Translations under genes and position numbers: made by a program | Shown here: piece after piece, positions 33,363-45,317 of the stretch | How the letters are laid out: each line of letters opens with the position of its first letter | How positions within the stretch are numbered: the first letter of the stretch is position 1 | Assembly: GCA_013339765.2 (NCBI GenBank) | Contig: CM023449.1 | Span: 35,666,353 to 35,730,352, forward strand | Reading direction: 5' to 3' | From: Haemaphysalis longicornis | Lineage: Eukaryota; Arthropoda; Arachnida; Ixodida; Ixodidae | Length of the DNA stretch: 64,000 nucleotides | The notes under the pieces: generated by a model | Database searches by the model: none | Told to the model about the DNA's origin: nothing | The model's input: only the letters and a program-made list of their open reading frames with translations

Positions 33363-33700
33363 GTGGATTATCGGAGACATGGCTACGAGTGTGCTAATCC
33401 TTTCCGGGATGACTCGCAGATCCCGCCACCGCTACCTCGAATCGATGACGAAGACCTGGTGGAAGTCTACTATGCTGAGGATGACTTTGCATCCACCACT
33501 CGCCGCGAACAAGACGACGACTTTTTTGATGCATACGACGGCGATTACTAGCACCGCAACTATGCAAATAAACAATGTTACTGAAACTTAACTATCTGTC
33601 CGGCAATTCCTGTCTGAATTGCCTGACAGATAGCCGGCAAATCTGTCTTACAGCTTCGCCATTGAAGTTTTGAGCGTAATTGCAAGCTTTTCTGAATTTG
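33363..33700 (+). repeat. Element 3' end encoding an acidic C-terminal tail, copy 2
   Basis: A 62-residue frame (33363-33551) ends DDEDLVEVYYAEDDFASTTR and an Asp-rich tail. The end of this frame and the following AGCACCGCAACTATGCAAATAAAC match 20965-21228. Probably a transposon 3' end; AATAAA lies inside the shared UTR. Confidence 0.5.
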
Positions 33701-34067
33701 ATGTTTTTTTTTTGTTTTGTTTTTGCTACCGCCACCTGACCAAGCTAAAGCTTAAATAGCTCCTCTGAGAACGTTTGGAGGAACGCCGCATAAAATTGAA
33801 GGGGAGTGGGTGTGTAAGTGAAACGTCGCTGAGGTTGGTCAATGGTAAGGTGCGATTTCTAGATAAATTCCTTCTGTGAAGAACCTTGGCACACACATGA
33901 AATTTGGCTTCATTGAGCATGACTGGATAAACGTATAAATATATGGCGCTAGTGTTTTCGAATAAACAGTTGGATGGAGCGCCTGTCAGAGTTCCTTTTA
34001 TTGCGTTCGATTCCTTTTCGTTAATAACCATGGTTTTAAACTATAACCAACACGCCCACCAAAAAGG

Positions 34068-35093
34068 GTTTTTAAAGTAAACCTGCAGTCGCACTTAAAG
34101 GTTTATGGGGTGTGCAGTTTTTTTTTTTTTTAAAGTAAAAATGACCGCGTATCTGCTCCTTTCGTCGCAAATGCCGACGAAAGACGACTAGTCGACTGGC
34201 GCCCCTGCCAAGTGAACGCCTCCCTTCTCTTTCCCGATCACCTTCTCATGCTGTCTCCTCTCCCGTCTCGTTCCACTCAAGATAACACGGTGAGGTCTCT
34301 GCTCAAGTCAATTTAAAGTTTACCGCGTTCTACTGCTCCATGCCGGGCGCCTCGATGCCAGCGCTGTAGTACGGCGGATACGCGCGTGATTCAGGGCCGT
34401 TGCACAGAATCGCAGGCAACGTATGCAGTGGCCTTTGCTTTCCTTTTTCAGACAACACCTCGTGACCTTTCTGGAAGGCGAGTTTGCCCTTTTAGGTGAG
34501 GAAGAGTTTCTGCGACATTGGTCTACCCGGTTTATTGAGGTTTCGAACAAAAGGGTTATTATTTATGCCAGTTTTCCATACCTGTGTCCTCATGGATTTT
34601 CGTTGTAACAATTGAATTTTGGTGTTATAATTGTGTGTTAGTGCGCTACAGTACCCATTGTGACATTAACACCAACCTTGTACCGTATATTGCTGCATTC
34701 TTGAAGCGGATGCATGCTTTTGTATCCTTGTTTCCCTGGCATGTTAAGCTTTTGGTTGTAAGCAACTCTAAATTGTTTGTATGTTAATCTTTTGTCTACA
34801 ATCAACTTGAAGCTGTTTGTGTGTTTCTGTAAGTGTCTGTAACTGGCAGCCTTTGGGCTGTGTTAGTTTTGTAGCAACAGGCGCTGCACTTATTTAATTG
34901 TTTCTGGTTGAACGTTGTATCATTGATACCAGGGTTTTTTATAATGAATTTTTTCTTTCAGACAGACATACAGGCAGACCAAGATTTCTGAGTTCAAGTA
35001 GCTCAAGAAAAATATCGTCTTTAGAAAAAACTTTTACAGTAAACTGCAGTCTGCTTAGAGGTTTACTGGGGTGTGCAGCTTTTTAAAGTAAAT
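34068..35093 (-). repeat. Rep-A family, copy e, with foreign internal sequence and flanking direct repeats
   Basis: Rep-A ends are present at 34136-34400 and 34960-35020, but the ~550 bp between them match no other Rep-A copy. Direct repeats of about 65-70 bp (34068-34138 and 35027-35093), sharing GGTTTA(T/C)(G/T)GGGTGTGCAG, flank the whole unit. Confidence 0.65.
34440..34608 (+). other. Exon-like segment inside Rep-A copy e
   Basis: A good acceptor (TTTGCTTTCCTTTTTCAG) at 34434-34451 precedes an open frame that begins QHLVTFLEGEFALLGEEE and ends at a stop at 34606-34608, 61 codons from the ATG at 34423. The following ~300 bp are T-rich and UTR-like. It could be a captured or retained terminal exon of a host gene. 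I do not recognise the protein. Confidence 0.3.
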
Positions 35094-36743
35094 GGTCTAG
35101 GGCAGTCGTCCGCTTTAATAATTTATAATTCCACTGCTGTGGCTGCAAGTTTAATGAGCCTACGCTTGACCTTTAATTTTAAGCTAAAAATACGACAGCC
35201 TCAAACGGTAGGATGGTCATACCGTCACAAGACTCGCTCGCAAAACGCTGTTATTGAACGCATGGTTTAAACTCCGCATTTCACGACCCCTGAGGGGCAA
35301 AATACCACAAGTACCGCAGCGAGTCCTTTAAGCGTTAAAATAAGCCCTAAAATAGCAATCTACGTAATTAGTGAAGTGCACTCAATCATTAAAAGACCGC
35401 AAACCTAGGATTACAATCATTCTTCAGATGTGGCCACACGTAATCCCCTAAAGGTTGCGAGGATTACTGCTCTCTGGATGAAAGAGCCGAACACCCGTCG
35501 AAATACGACCGCAGTGTTTTCGCGGCTTTTTCCCGTGTAATATTGAATAAGCGCGTGCGATTCCACCCCCTTAGTCGCACATCTATATACGCCTCGTGAC
35601 ACGAGGGCGAAGGTTTCGAAACAAGACGCTTCACTTCTGAGCTCGAGCCGCAAAGCAGCTAGCCTCCAAGCGATAATAACGCCGTTCCCCCGCAAAAGGA
35701 ACGGTGAATTTTTGATGGGGCTAGTTGCTTCAATTTTTAATAAGCACCGTGTCCGCAAAAGTGCGTCTCGACGCGCGTGCAGTTATTATTAACGCATCGC
35801 CGCAAAGGACCCCGACGATGCAACATGGCCGCGTTCACGGTGATGCCGCTGGTGATTGGGTAACTTTTCTCATCTCTCCAGAGAAACGTTTAATTATGGT
35901 CTGAAGAACCGTGCGAACAAATGGCATTTTTGTCAGAGCGAGTTTCTCGGGAAGAGAGCCGCCATTATTGCTGCTTCCCGCACTGTCCAGCTCCGATAAT
36001 TACCCTCTTCTCGACCGGATTAAAAGAACCATGATCTTATGCCTTCTCCCAGCGGAGTCGACCGGCTGGCCCTCAGAAAACTCGTGCTGTGTAATCGGCC
36101 TCTGAACCACCGCAGTTGCCAAGGTTCTCGTGTTCCGCAGACAATGAACGCATCGAGATAAATTTCTCTCCCGAGTACTTTTAAATTTTCGTCTTTGTTC
36201 CGTATAGACTTTTACTGGCGTCCTTCCCTAGCTTTCGGAAGCATTATAAATCATCCTACAAAGGTTTTTGTTTGCTTTAAAGCCCTCTCCTTCCGGTTCA
36301 CTGGTTTTTCGCCTCCGGCGCCGGTTGTGAAGCAATCGGACGGCGTTTCTCTAAACCGCTGCCTCGGCCAAACAAACTAACAGCGCGTCTGCGACGCTTT
36401 GTGCAATTCTGTAGTGGATGCCATCCCACGATTGTACCCATGAAGCGATCCACTCGAACGTTGCACGTCGCTCGTCTTCTTACTGGATCGTTAGTAAACT
36501 CCTCGAAGCTCGAGTCGAGCCGAGCCCAACGGAAACATCAAAGGGGACACCACGAATAGGACCGTCTGAATAGTCGGAAAACAGTAACGCGTCTCCTTGT
36601 TCAGAGTCACTGACTGAAAGCGCTAACGACTTCGTCGAAAATAAATTAAGGGGAACGAGAAAACAGGTTCACCACAGCAGCGAACTGAACCAATGTGGAT
36701 GCTTCATCACTTGCGACTGAATGTTGCATTGAAGAACAGTGAT
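35094..36743. other. Intergenic sequence, nothing recognised
   Basis: A 113-residue minus-strand frame (35417-35758) and a 64-residue plus-strand frame (35911-36105) have no recognised motifs. Confidence 0.35.
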
Positions 36744-36895
36744 GATTGTAGGATTTAAAGCGTCGACGCTACACAGGCGATAAGGTGTGATGCAGTGGAG
36801 GGCTCAGAATTAATTTTGACCACCTGGGGATGTTTAACGTGCGCCGAAATCTCGAACACACGGGCGTTTTCGCTCTGCGCCTCCGCCAGAACTGC
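36744..36895 (-). repeat. Ruka-like SINE, lacking the tRNA head
   Basis: Minus-strand copy running from the ATTGTAGGATTTAAAGCG tail side to CGCCTCCGCCAGAA. The A and B boxes are absent. Confidence 0.85.
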
Positions 36896-36942
36896 CCGTA
36901 CGCGTCTCAACCGTTCCTGCTAAGCCTGACAAGTAATAAAAC

Positions 36943-36997
<55 letters not shown>

Positions 36998-37012
36998 CTC
37001 TCTCTCTCTCTT
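36943..37012. repeat. (CT)n microsatellite
   Basis: About 70 bp with one TTCG interruption. Confidence 0.97.
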
Positions 37013-37832
37013 CCCATCAGGATGCATTCAAAAACAATTTTCTTTGGATGCATAAATGTGCGACTCACATCTGCGTACTATGCGCGGCGCCTTGAACGAC
37101 ATCTCATGTCTTATGCCTTTTCCAAAGTTTACGTCCGCCAAAGGTCAATCCTGTATCAAAAGGACTCGACACGCAACGTGTAGTGAAGTAAGAGCCGTGA
37201 AGTAAATTACGAGCCATGAGTTTGCCTTAAGCACAAACTAGAGCTAAACGATTCACTAATTGCAAGCGTTGCATGCGCTGCCCAACTGCATTTTCCGGCG
37301 TTTCTAGCGTCACCCGTGGCTAATTTAAAAAAAAATGGCTACTTGGCTACCGTGGCTACCATGGCTACCATGGCTACTTAAATTAAAAAGGCTGCTGCTA
37401 TTGGCATCCCTGCTATTACCATACGGTAGGCGGTGAAAATGGCTCTTCGGCGTCTCGTCGCCACCTAGTAGGTCACTTTCATCTATAGGGCCACGAGGTC
37501 CTTTTAAGACCACTTTAAGATCGTCGATCCGTAGAATATATGTCGCAGTGCACTTTAGTGAGGGGTCGACGATCTTCAGCGACACTACGTACAAATAAAT
37601 TACTTTCACGCGCCGTGTCACAGTCACAGTTTACTAATTCTATAGTTTTACACGACAAAGCCTTAGTGATGTGAAATATTTATCAGCAAAATAAAACAAT
37701 CTATTTAATAAAAGGTGGAGAGGTGAGCCGCTAACGGCAGGGTTGGATACATACACCTGATGAGAGTGACCCTATTTAGTACGGTCAGTACAGAAAATGT
37801 GTGTGCCTATAGCGCAACGCAGACAAAAACCG
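37013..37832. other. Intergenic sequence with a short TGGCTACC tandem array
   Basis: A 9-bp-type unit TGGCTACCA repeats about five times at 37334-37379. Nothing else was recognised. Confidence 0.5.
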
Positions 37833-38275
37833 CAAAAAGCTGAGCTGTGGTTGATTCCTTTGTCATAGGAATCAGCAAAACACGAAAGTGAAATGAGCAG
37901 CGAAATCTGCAGCTGAGCATGAATTGCGGGTCGCCGGCTGTCTTGTGGGTGTGATTTGCAAGCGACGTCCTGCTGGCGGATCGCTTCGGCAAAGATGTAG
38001 CTGGCGTCATTCCCGTGACGGGTATGACGTCAGTGAAATATTGGGGTACCGCGGCATAAAACACTTTCGTGCTAAAACATAAATCCCGAAAACGAACAAC
38101 CCTAAGTATAACGTACTCTGTAGTACTTACAATTGCTTTCCTGCAAGAAGACCCTGTGTGCAAGGGAGCGCCCATTACAGGTTGCTTGCATCGTTGTACT
38201 GGCGTGACTTCCGTGACGGATATGACGTCAGAAATCTTCCTGTATCCAGGAATAAAACACTTTCGTGTTAAAATA
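37833..38275 (-). repeat. CRE-octamer repeat, copy 2
   Basis: Minus-strand homologue of 2566-2990 with both sub-units. Perfect TGACGTCA sites lie at 38025-38032 and 38223-38230. A 157-residue frame spans the copy; its first half keeps the frame of copy 1 (FIPGYRKISDVISV versus FIPGYTEFTDVISV). Confidence 0.75.
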
Positions 38276-39451
38276 GGCATTCTGACTAAAGTTTTGGTCT
38301 CTAGTCACTATCAAGGCTAGTCCTATCGAGTTGCTCATGCTCATCAACAGCAGTATGAACATAATTTTCGATGTTTTTTGAGCCACAGCAACTGCATCAA
38401 CCAAACAGTGATGGTACAGATTTCTCGCTTAACACGAATTTGTCCCCCACAGTTTCATAATTCGTCATAGTTCGCTCTTAGTTTAAAAAAAAAAACTTTT
38501 AGGACCGTCTTCTTTTTGCCACTCCATGCGCATTTTTCGGTAGTTATACCGTTGGGCAACTTTATTGAACGCACCGCGGTCACCGCCCGTTGTTTTCCCC
38601 AACAACTGTCGCTTACACAGCGAGCCCAGCTTCGGTTTGTGTTCCCGCTTCTGTGTATGTCGACACAAAGCTGTTCGGGCGCAACACAATGCGACCGTTT
38701 TCCGGTCCGCCGTCGCCGGAATGAAATGAATGCCCCCGCAAACTCGAATCGCTCGCCACTCTCTCTTTTCTTGTCATTCTCCGCCCGCCGGGCGTTCATC
38801 CCGGCAAGTGTACAGGACGCGGTCCAAGCGTCCTTGTCGAATGTTCGGCTCGCGCCCGGCCATGTTTTTCACTCCAACATTCTTCCCCGTTTTGGGGACC
38901 CCCACAGCGCCTGCTGTCACTGGCAGTTCTGCTGTCCGATATCTCTCCGCGAATTCCATTTTCCGTTTCGCTTTCTATGTTTGCGATGTTCTTTTTCTTT
39001 TCTTTCGTATTCTGTTTGCGACACTGTGGTTACACTCGCGCAGCAGAGGTGCTGCGCTGGAAGTGGGCGCAAAATACGAGCGGGCCAGAGGGTGGCTGGT
39101 CGATGATTAATTATGCCCCGCCCCGCTGGTCTGGTGTGCGGTGGTACCAAGCAACTTGGCTCGCCGAATGGCCGCATGCTCTGTGTTTTTCCTGCACTCC
39201 AGAGAGTGGCCCGAATTGCTTTCAGGCGTTGGGGAATTGCTCAACACGGTATCCGCGAGGATTGGTGGGCAGTGTTGAGGATGCCTCTTGCTTTTCTAGT
39301 TCTCTACAGGAGACAGAACTAGCGTTTGCGAAAAGGTTAGGTAGACGCTGACCCGTTTACCATCCTGTATTTGGCAGGGACCAGAAGCAATTTCAGGAAT
39401 GCTTGGGGATAAATGAACCTACTGGCATTGCTTTCTTCTGTAGTGCTTTTT
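38276..39451. other. Intergenic sequence with a GC-rich block
   Basis: 38500-39350 is GC-rich with overlapping frames on both strands (up to 196 residues plus, 114 minus). No frame shows a recognised domain, so no gene is called. It could hold a 5' exon or a CpG-rich promoter. Confidence 0.3.
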
Positions 39452-39545
39452 AACTCGAAAGTGTTTTATTCCAGGATCACACCAACATTTCGCTGACGTC
39501 ATATCCGTCACGGAAGTGACGCCAGTGCAACGAAGCAAGGTAGGT
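39452..39545 (+). repeat. CRE-octamer repeat, copy 3 (one sub-unit)
   Basis: The GTGTTTTATTCCAGGAT lead, TGACGTCA at 39494-39501 and GTGACGCCAGTGCAACGAAG match the first sub-unit of copies 1 and 2. Confidence 0.75.
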
Positions 39546-40227
39546 TAAAAGAAGGGTTAAAAGAAGGCTCGAAGGCAGGTTAAAAGAAGGGTTTTTTTTA
39601 AATAGGTTTAGATGGGCTGGCGCCGTCGGCGGGTGCGCAAGCGTATTCTTCTCCTTTTGTTTACCGGCGGTGGAGCTACGAGGTTCGGCCACACCTCCCG
39701 TGTTCTAATTACTCCTGACGGCACCTGTACAAGCTCACGCCCCGACAACTTCAGTGGACTTTGAGCGTTCTTTTGCCGCATACCAATATCGCCTGAAAGG
39801 AGGCACCATGCATTTAAAGCCTGAAAACACCGTGATGGTCGTGCTTTGTCATTGCTTTTGCAGCCTTTCTCGCAGAGTCGAATCGTCGTCTATTTTACGT
39901 AAATCACTTTAAATGGCGGCACTTATCTACCGTATTTTCACACAAAAAATCTAAAACTACTGTTCCAAAGCACAAGGTTTGTCCTCTGTGGTCACTGTAT
40001 CACTGTAAATAAAAAAAATTGTCGTAAATTCCCCCCGGTGAAGTCAATATTAATTAAGCCTACAAATGCTTGAACGATAGCATCTGACGCCTATATAAGC
40101 CTAAATGACAACTTTCAGTGCCTTATTGCAGGCGCCTAAAACCTTGATTTTTCGTGTCCTCTCTAGTAATCACGCTAGACTCCCCATTGCTCCACATGAG
40201 TGCCTAGGGCAAGATATTTCTGCGGTG
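39546..40227. other. Intergenic sequence, nothing recognised
   Basis: A short GGTTAAAAGAAGG tandem lies near 39542-39590. Only short frames. Confidence 0.4.
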
Positions 40228-40478
40228 CAAAAAATCACACCATCTTCCCGTAGGGAACCCTGAGTAGTATGCGAAAATGGGGTCGATTCAAGTGCCCATT
40301 AGTTTTCAGCTCGTCGTTTCCGTTAGGTTGAGGTACGTACTACCGTTATTTACCGTTTGGTTTCTATAGTAACTACTACACTTCTCACTTACCAGAACTA
40401 CGAATGGGAATTGCGTTGACCCCATGGCTTTTTCGCATACTACTCAGGGTTCCCCTACGGAAGATGGTGTAGTTTTAT
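40228..40478. repeat. Foldback element, ~250 bp
   Basis: Arms 40228-40311 and 40395-40478 pair over about 80 bp (shared ACACCATCTTCC, GGGAACCCTGAGTAGTATGC, TGGGGTC). The same arm sequence recurs at 62233-62340 as the left end of a longer element. Confidence 0.75.
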
Positions 40479-40839
40479 TGCTGTCGAGAAGCATCCATCA
40501 GTCGTGTACTTTGTATTTATTTAGGCATTATAATCATGTTCAACGTAGGTGACGTCGAGCTGTGGTTGGCGATCCGCTTTGATTATGATCGCCATATGGT
40601 CTGTAAATGTAAAGTCAAGGGCTGTTGTAGTGGATGAACCCTAAAGTTGCTGAAGATGAGGTCGATGCACGTTCCCCGGATGGTTGTGGGCTGCTTGTAA
40701 TCACGGCCCGCCGAGACTCGCCGACGCACGCCGCTGCCGACGATGATGAAACATCGAAGGCGCGTGAAGCGTTCATCTCGTTTTGGCCCAGGAAGACACC
40801 GGCAACACTGTAGCTCCAGGAGCCATTAAGGAGTAAGAC
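40479..40839. other. Intergenic sequence, nothing recognised
   Basis: A 107-residue minus-strand frame here has no motifs. Confidence 0.35.
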
Positions 40840-40945
40840 ACCACCGGGCGTCAGCAAGCCGAGCATGCGCAGTGGGGGTGTGGACGGCGCAACAACAACA
40901 AGGGAGGGCCATAGCACCGACCATGAGATGCTTCGCATCTAAAAA
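40840..40945 (-). repeat. AGATGC-terminated repeat, end fragment
   Basis: It shares the GCATGCGCAGT, ACAACAA..AGGGAGGG and CATGAGATGCTTCGCATCT blocks with 62570-62670. The AGATGC/GCATCT hairpin is at 40926-40940, followed by an A run. Confidence 0.7.
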
Positions 40946-41473
40946 AAAACAAAAATGTGGCTCGTCCGAAAACTTCGAAAGCATCCGCAGTCGTGACTCG
41001 GTATGAATCCCCAAGGGACAATAACTTCCCAGCGGGCCACACATAAGCCCTCTGCAGCGCAACTTGCGTAATGTGTCATCCCTGGTGACAGTCGGATAAA
41101 AGAAAGCTTACACTGAATATTATATGCCTTTGCAGCTCGAAAACAGGTGTAGTGTACTCGTTGGCTTGCTAACTGGTCTGTCATTGCAACTAGACGCCCC
41201 TGCCACGTGAGTCAAGTCAGGGGCACAGTATCACAAGTGAGCTAAGGCGGATTGTAGGTCCAAAGACACCGAGGTACGCCGCAAGCAAGAAAACAAAATG
41301 GAAACGAAAGTGAACGATCAACCAAAAAAAAAATTATTGCCGTTCCACTCAATGTGAACGCTGACGGAAGTGCAGATAAAGTGATTCGCTATAATGGGCT
41401 GTGGCGCCGTTTTCCGCTCACTCTTAGCACCCGTCACGCTCTTCGCCGCCAACTACCCAACAAACATAATAAA

Positions 41474-41478
<5 letters not shown>
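40946..41478. other. Intergenic sequence, nothing recognised
   Basis: Short frames only. Confidence 0.4.

Positions 41479-41544
<66 letters not shown>
41479..41544. repeat. (CT)n microsatellite
   Basis: An uninterrupted dinucleotide tract of about 33 units just after AATAAAGTTAT, which looks like the 3' tail of a retroelement. Confidence 0.97.
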
Positions 41545-41547
<3 letters not shown>

Positions 41548-42024
41548 CCGCCCTGTCTCATTCCTCTCCTGATGAATTCAACGGAGGTTTGTCCAACCCA
41601 TTTCAAATTTCCCGCCTTCGCAGTGCTCACGCGCCCCCTGCCTGAAACTGCGCCAGCGGGAGTTCTTTTCTTATTGTGCTTGCTTTTCCTTCCGCACGTG
41701 CTGGCGTTTCACTGCCACTTTTTTTCGCTTACAATCGTAAAACCAACCCAACGAGCGTTCCTAACTAAATGAACGGCGGCGCTGCCGGTTAACCACGTAT
41801 ATTTTGCCTCAAATGTACCCACAGTTTTCTTTGCGCTAAACAACGGGGAGGTGTATGACAAGCGCCAGCGGTTCGCGAGTTTCGAACTCTGGGTTACGCC
41901 GCGACGACAGCCGCTACGACGGAACGCCGTGTGGCTCTAGTGTGGTCCAGCGAGCGAGGTACGACGACAAGGCGAGCCCCTAAAGTGCTCTGCACTTAAA
42001 AGAATCAGCGCAGCTTGCAGTAGT
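41545..42024. other. Intergenic sequence, nothing recognised
   Basis: Short frames only. Confidence 0.4.
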
Positions 42025-42310
42025 GGTGCCAGGCTTGAGAAACAGCCCAGCTGGCGGCCCCTCGCCCTTCGTCGGATACCCGGATATTGCACCGCACATG
42101 GATTTCCGAACTTGCCGCTGAGAGTACTCCACGTCTGGCAGGCCCGGATAGTTTTGTCCGCTGGCTTGCACATCTCTCCCAAAGTAGACCACGTTAGCAC
42201 GCGCTAGAACCAGCGGCAACCAGCCTCGCGAACTCGGCGTCTGCAGCGAGATATCTCGGTGTCTGTGCTCCCCACTTCAGGCGCGAACGCACGTGAACTG
42301 GCGAGAAGAA
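42025..42310 (+). repeat. Rep-C family, copy 1
   Basis: Matches 48520-48790 in the same orientation (shared GATTTCCGAACTTGCCGCTG, CATCTCTCCCAAAG and CACGTGAACTGGCGAG-type blocks). No coding frame is shared. Confidence 0.75.
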
Positions 42311-42699
42311 GAGCACGCGAGAAATCGCGTCACGAACGTAATCGCATAGAAGCCACTTTCACAACGCGAGGAACCTAGGTTAGATCCGACCATGGGAATC
42401 GTCTTTTCGCCTTCTTCATCTCGTGTTGTTTCATGCGGCGAACGTCTTTTAATTGCCTTTTGTTATTTTTAATTTGGGGGGTTAAGCTGTCGCTTTTTTC
42501 GTTCTTTTATTACTTATTCCCAACCCCTCCAACCCGTGTGTACATTTGACCCTCCGTTTTGTAATGAGGCGGCCTGGGAAGGCGAGATGGAATGGATTTT
42601 GCACGCCATGGGCGCCTAAACTCGTTGTTAGGTTTTTTTTTTTTGCTTCAAAATGAACCCATTTGACTCTAATAATTGCGAAAATTCTATCTGTCCTTT
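42311..42699. other. Intergenic sequence, nothing recognised
   Basis: AT-rich with T runs; no frames of note. Confidence 0.4.
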
Positions 42700-42768
42700 A
42701 CTTTTTCCTTGTAGGTGTTGTGCATGCACGGCGTAAAGGTCCCGGGTTCGACTCCCGCAAAATTTACA
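42700..42768 (+). repeat. Weak tRNA-like sequence
   Basis: B-box-like GGGTTCGACTCCCG at about 42748-42761 with a poor A box upstream. Probably tRNA-derived repeat debris. Confidence 0.3.
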
Positions 42769-42875
42769 TTTTACCTTTACCACATTTTTTGAAGGCAAAG
42801 CTTTCTACCTGTACCAGCCAACGGTTCTTTCGCGGCGTGCGGGACAATAAACTCTCAACGTGGCGGAGGCGGCGA

Positions 42876-42901
42876 GGGGGGGGGGGGGGGGGGGGGGGGG
42901 G
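42876..42901. repeat. Homopolymer run of 26 G
   Basis: Uninterrupted G tract followed by GAGAGGGGCGG; its length may be uncertain because of sequencing. Confidence 0.95.
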
Positions 42902-44892
42902 AGAGGGGCGGCAGGTTTCACTCACGGAGCGCACTGTAGATGGCGCAGCGCAATTTACCCAGCGTTCTCCCGCGCGAAGCTGCCTGCTCGCTGGCCAGCG
43001 CGTCGGCGGTACGGCTTTGTCGTCTGCATTAGCTACGGTTGTTTTGGGCCTGTTTTGGAGCAGCTTCGCATCTATTGCACGCTTCCTTCGCACGGCTTGA
43101 TTAACTCATTTCACAGCACCTCCTGGGTAACCCGGACCCGACGGAATTAAAGTGGTCGCACGGCAAAGATACGTTAAGGAGTGGTTTGCAGGGTGGGAAA
43201 ATAAAATGTAAAGACCACACACAGACACCTGGCCGCTAGAGAAACGCTAGCTTTTGCGCACTGCTTGCCACGAATAGGACTCCGTTTTCTAAATTGGTGA
43301 ATATCAATTCGGTTGTGTTTTAAGAGGTATTACAAAAGGCGAAAGTATCAATTGCTTGTGATGAATAGCGATTATGAAGTTCCGTCAGCTTTCTCGCAAT
43401 TCTCAAACTTACTAAACTAACTAGTTTTATTCGGCATAATGGGAATGACTAAACTCACATGCCGAATTGTTTAGGTGTCTGCGTTTGTGTCACGCGGTGG
43501 TGTAGCCCCGAGCTAGCACGTCAGGATGGCTAGACTCCGCTGTCTCACCCTTCGAAAGACGCGCCCCTCCGTTTTCTTTCTTCCGACTCACGGCCGGGCT
43601 ACAGCGGCGGCGTCCGCCGCTCTAGCCCGGCCGTGGCCGACGCTGCTGCGTTCGAGACGCCGCCCCCGCGAATTCGAGGTAACGGCTTGGAGAATCTATG
43701 GTTTCGCTAGTTGTAGAGCCACCTGTGTGAATTCAAGTGACGTTGGCATGGGCAATTGTTGTGGGATGTCGTTTAAAGCTTTGCTTTCCACACCTTCACA
43801 GCGTGGATTGGATCCAATTTTTGTTTCTTGAAGCACGCACTCCCAACACCTGCTCGTGGGCTCCTTGCCTGCTCGCCTCCCTCGCTCGTACTTCTTGGCC
43901 TCGCATTCTCCCCCTCTCCACTTCACCGATGACGAAAGTTTTCTGGTAAACAATTCACGGCTGAACAAAAAACTTGAACAGCGCGCTGTTAAAAACAGAA
44001 GCGAAATGCTACTGCTTAAGCGAACGGTATAAACGAAATTCCGGGAGGACACAAACTCCACGCAGTGAACAACCCGAATGTTTGCGTCTGATTCTATGTC
44101 TAAATGGCAAGAGCCGTAAAAAACAACATTCTAATTTCATAACCATGTTATTTATGCTTGAATGCTTGGAGCATTGAGCACTCCATTCAATTGCGTCTAT
44201 TTCCTTTCTAATTGTTCGTTGCTGCAACCTGTGCAAAAATGCTGCCGGAAATTCAGTGTACGTTTACGAACACGCAAAGTTAACAGTAATATTACATCGT
44301 CTCTCTGGCCTGGAATCAGTGATTTCGTCCCAGCAGGAGTGTGGGCAAAATTTCAAGCGCTACATCTAAGAAAAGAATACATGCGCATCGTAACAACAAC
44401 AAAAAAACTACCTGTTCGTGTTATCAAATATTTTTTTTTCTCGGCTGGTTGACTGGTTACTTAAGTGAGCTATGTTGACATCACCTCAATAACCAAAATA
44501 CAGGCGTAGTGGAAGCAATATTCGGGACTAAAAAGTTTGAAACCTCTCGAGATGACTGCGAGCTGGATTTATGTGAGAAGCCGTAATACCTTTCCTGCAT
44601 CACAGGCAAAAAAAAAGGATGTTTCGAGCGTTCACTGTACTATACTTTAAAAAAGGGAGCCTACAGCGAGAGAGCTAAATCATGTCGGTAACAGTTTCAA
44701 CGTCATCCCTTTTCAGTGCGAGTTCTTAGACGAAAAGATAAAAAGAATAGGATCTTCGAGGCGGCATCAATACGTCTTATGAAGAGAAATGAAACGCTCA
44801 ACTGTTTCTGACAGCCAAAAAATTCTGAAGCCACAGTGCGCAGACAGAATCTCGCTACCCGTCATCTTTCCTTTTGTCCCTTTTTCCGGTTT
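42902..44892. other. Intergenic sequence containing one strong GC hairpin
   Basis: Frames of up to 121 residues show no motifs. The notable structure is the hairpin at 43591-43633, listed separately. Confidence 0.35.
43591..43633. other. Near-perfect 20-bp GC-rich hairpin
   Basis: Arms 43591-43610 and 43614-43633 pair at 19 of 20 positions around a 3-nt loop (CGT). The single mismatch is at arm position 12. The stem is about 85 percent GC. Confidence 0.9.
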
Positions 44893-45317
44893 TCAATTCA
44901 CGGAGTAATACTTGGTTAAGGCGCCCCGAAGGCTGGATAGGTTTTGAATAAAAGTAGACTGCATAAAGAGCATGCCTCCCTTTCTTGTGTGCTCTGTAGC
45001 TTGTTGTTTAAATTGGAGACTCCTTGAATATGGCGGGAAAAGATGGATTTTTAAAATTTCGTGAGAAGGATTGGGGCCTAAAGTGTACGCGTTAGTTGAC
45101 AAAGGACGACTTGTATACGAGTGGAAAAGCTCGCTATGACGATAGCTCTCGAATAGCATTCTCTGACGCTGCGCGCGCCACCGGCTGATGTAGAGCCCCC
45201 GTTTTCTAAGGTTGGACAAAGCGTGTTCGTTATCACTAAGGCGAAAGCTTTCGATGTCGCGAAAGTGGCCGTCGACGTTGTCCGCGTCAACACTAGTGGT
45301 GCCACTATGGCCGCGGC
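44893..45317 (-). CDS. Candidate exon of an unrecognised gene
   Basis: On the minus strand a pyrimidine tract ending TTTTTCTTTTACAG (45330-45318) precedes an open frame. It begins SRGHSGTTSVDADNVDG, is rich in charged residues through the first ~70 codons (DIESFRLSDNEHALSNLRKR) and stops at 44893. A stop-containing shadow frame on the same strand (45383-45078) is Thr/Ala-rich and less natural. No domain is recognised and no donor is certain. It could be a terminal exon or a chance ORF. Confidence 0.25.

Noticed and set aside
38516..39106. 196-residue plus-strand ORF in a GC-rich block
   Set aside because: Overlapping frames on both strands are similarly open, no domain or splice signal stands out, and composition explains the length.
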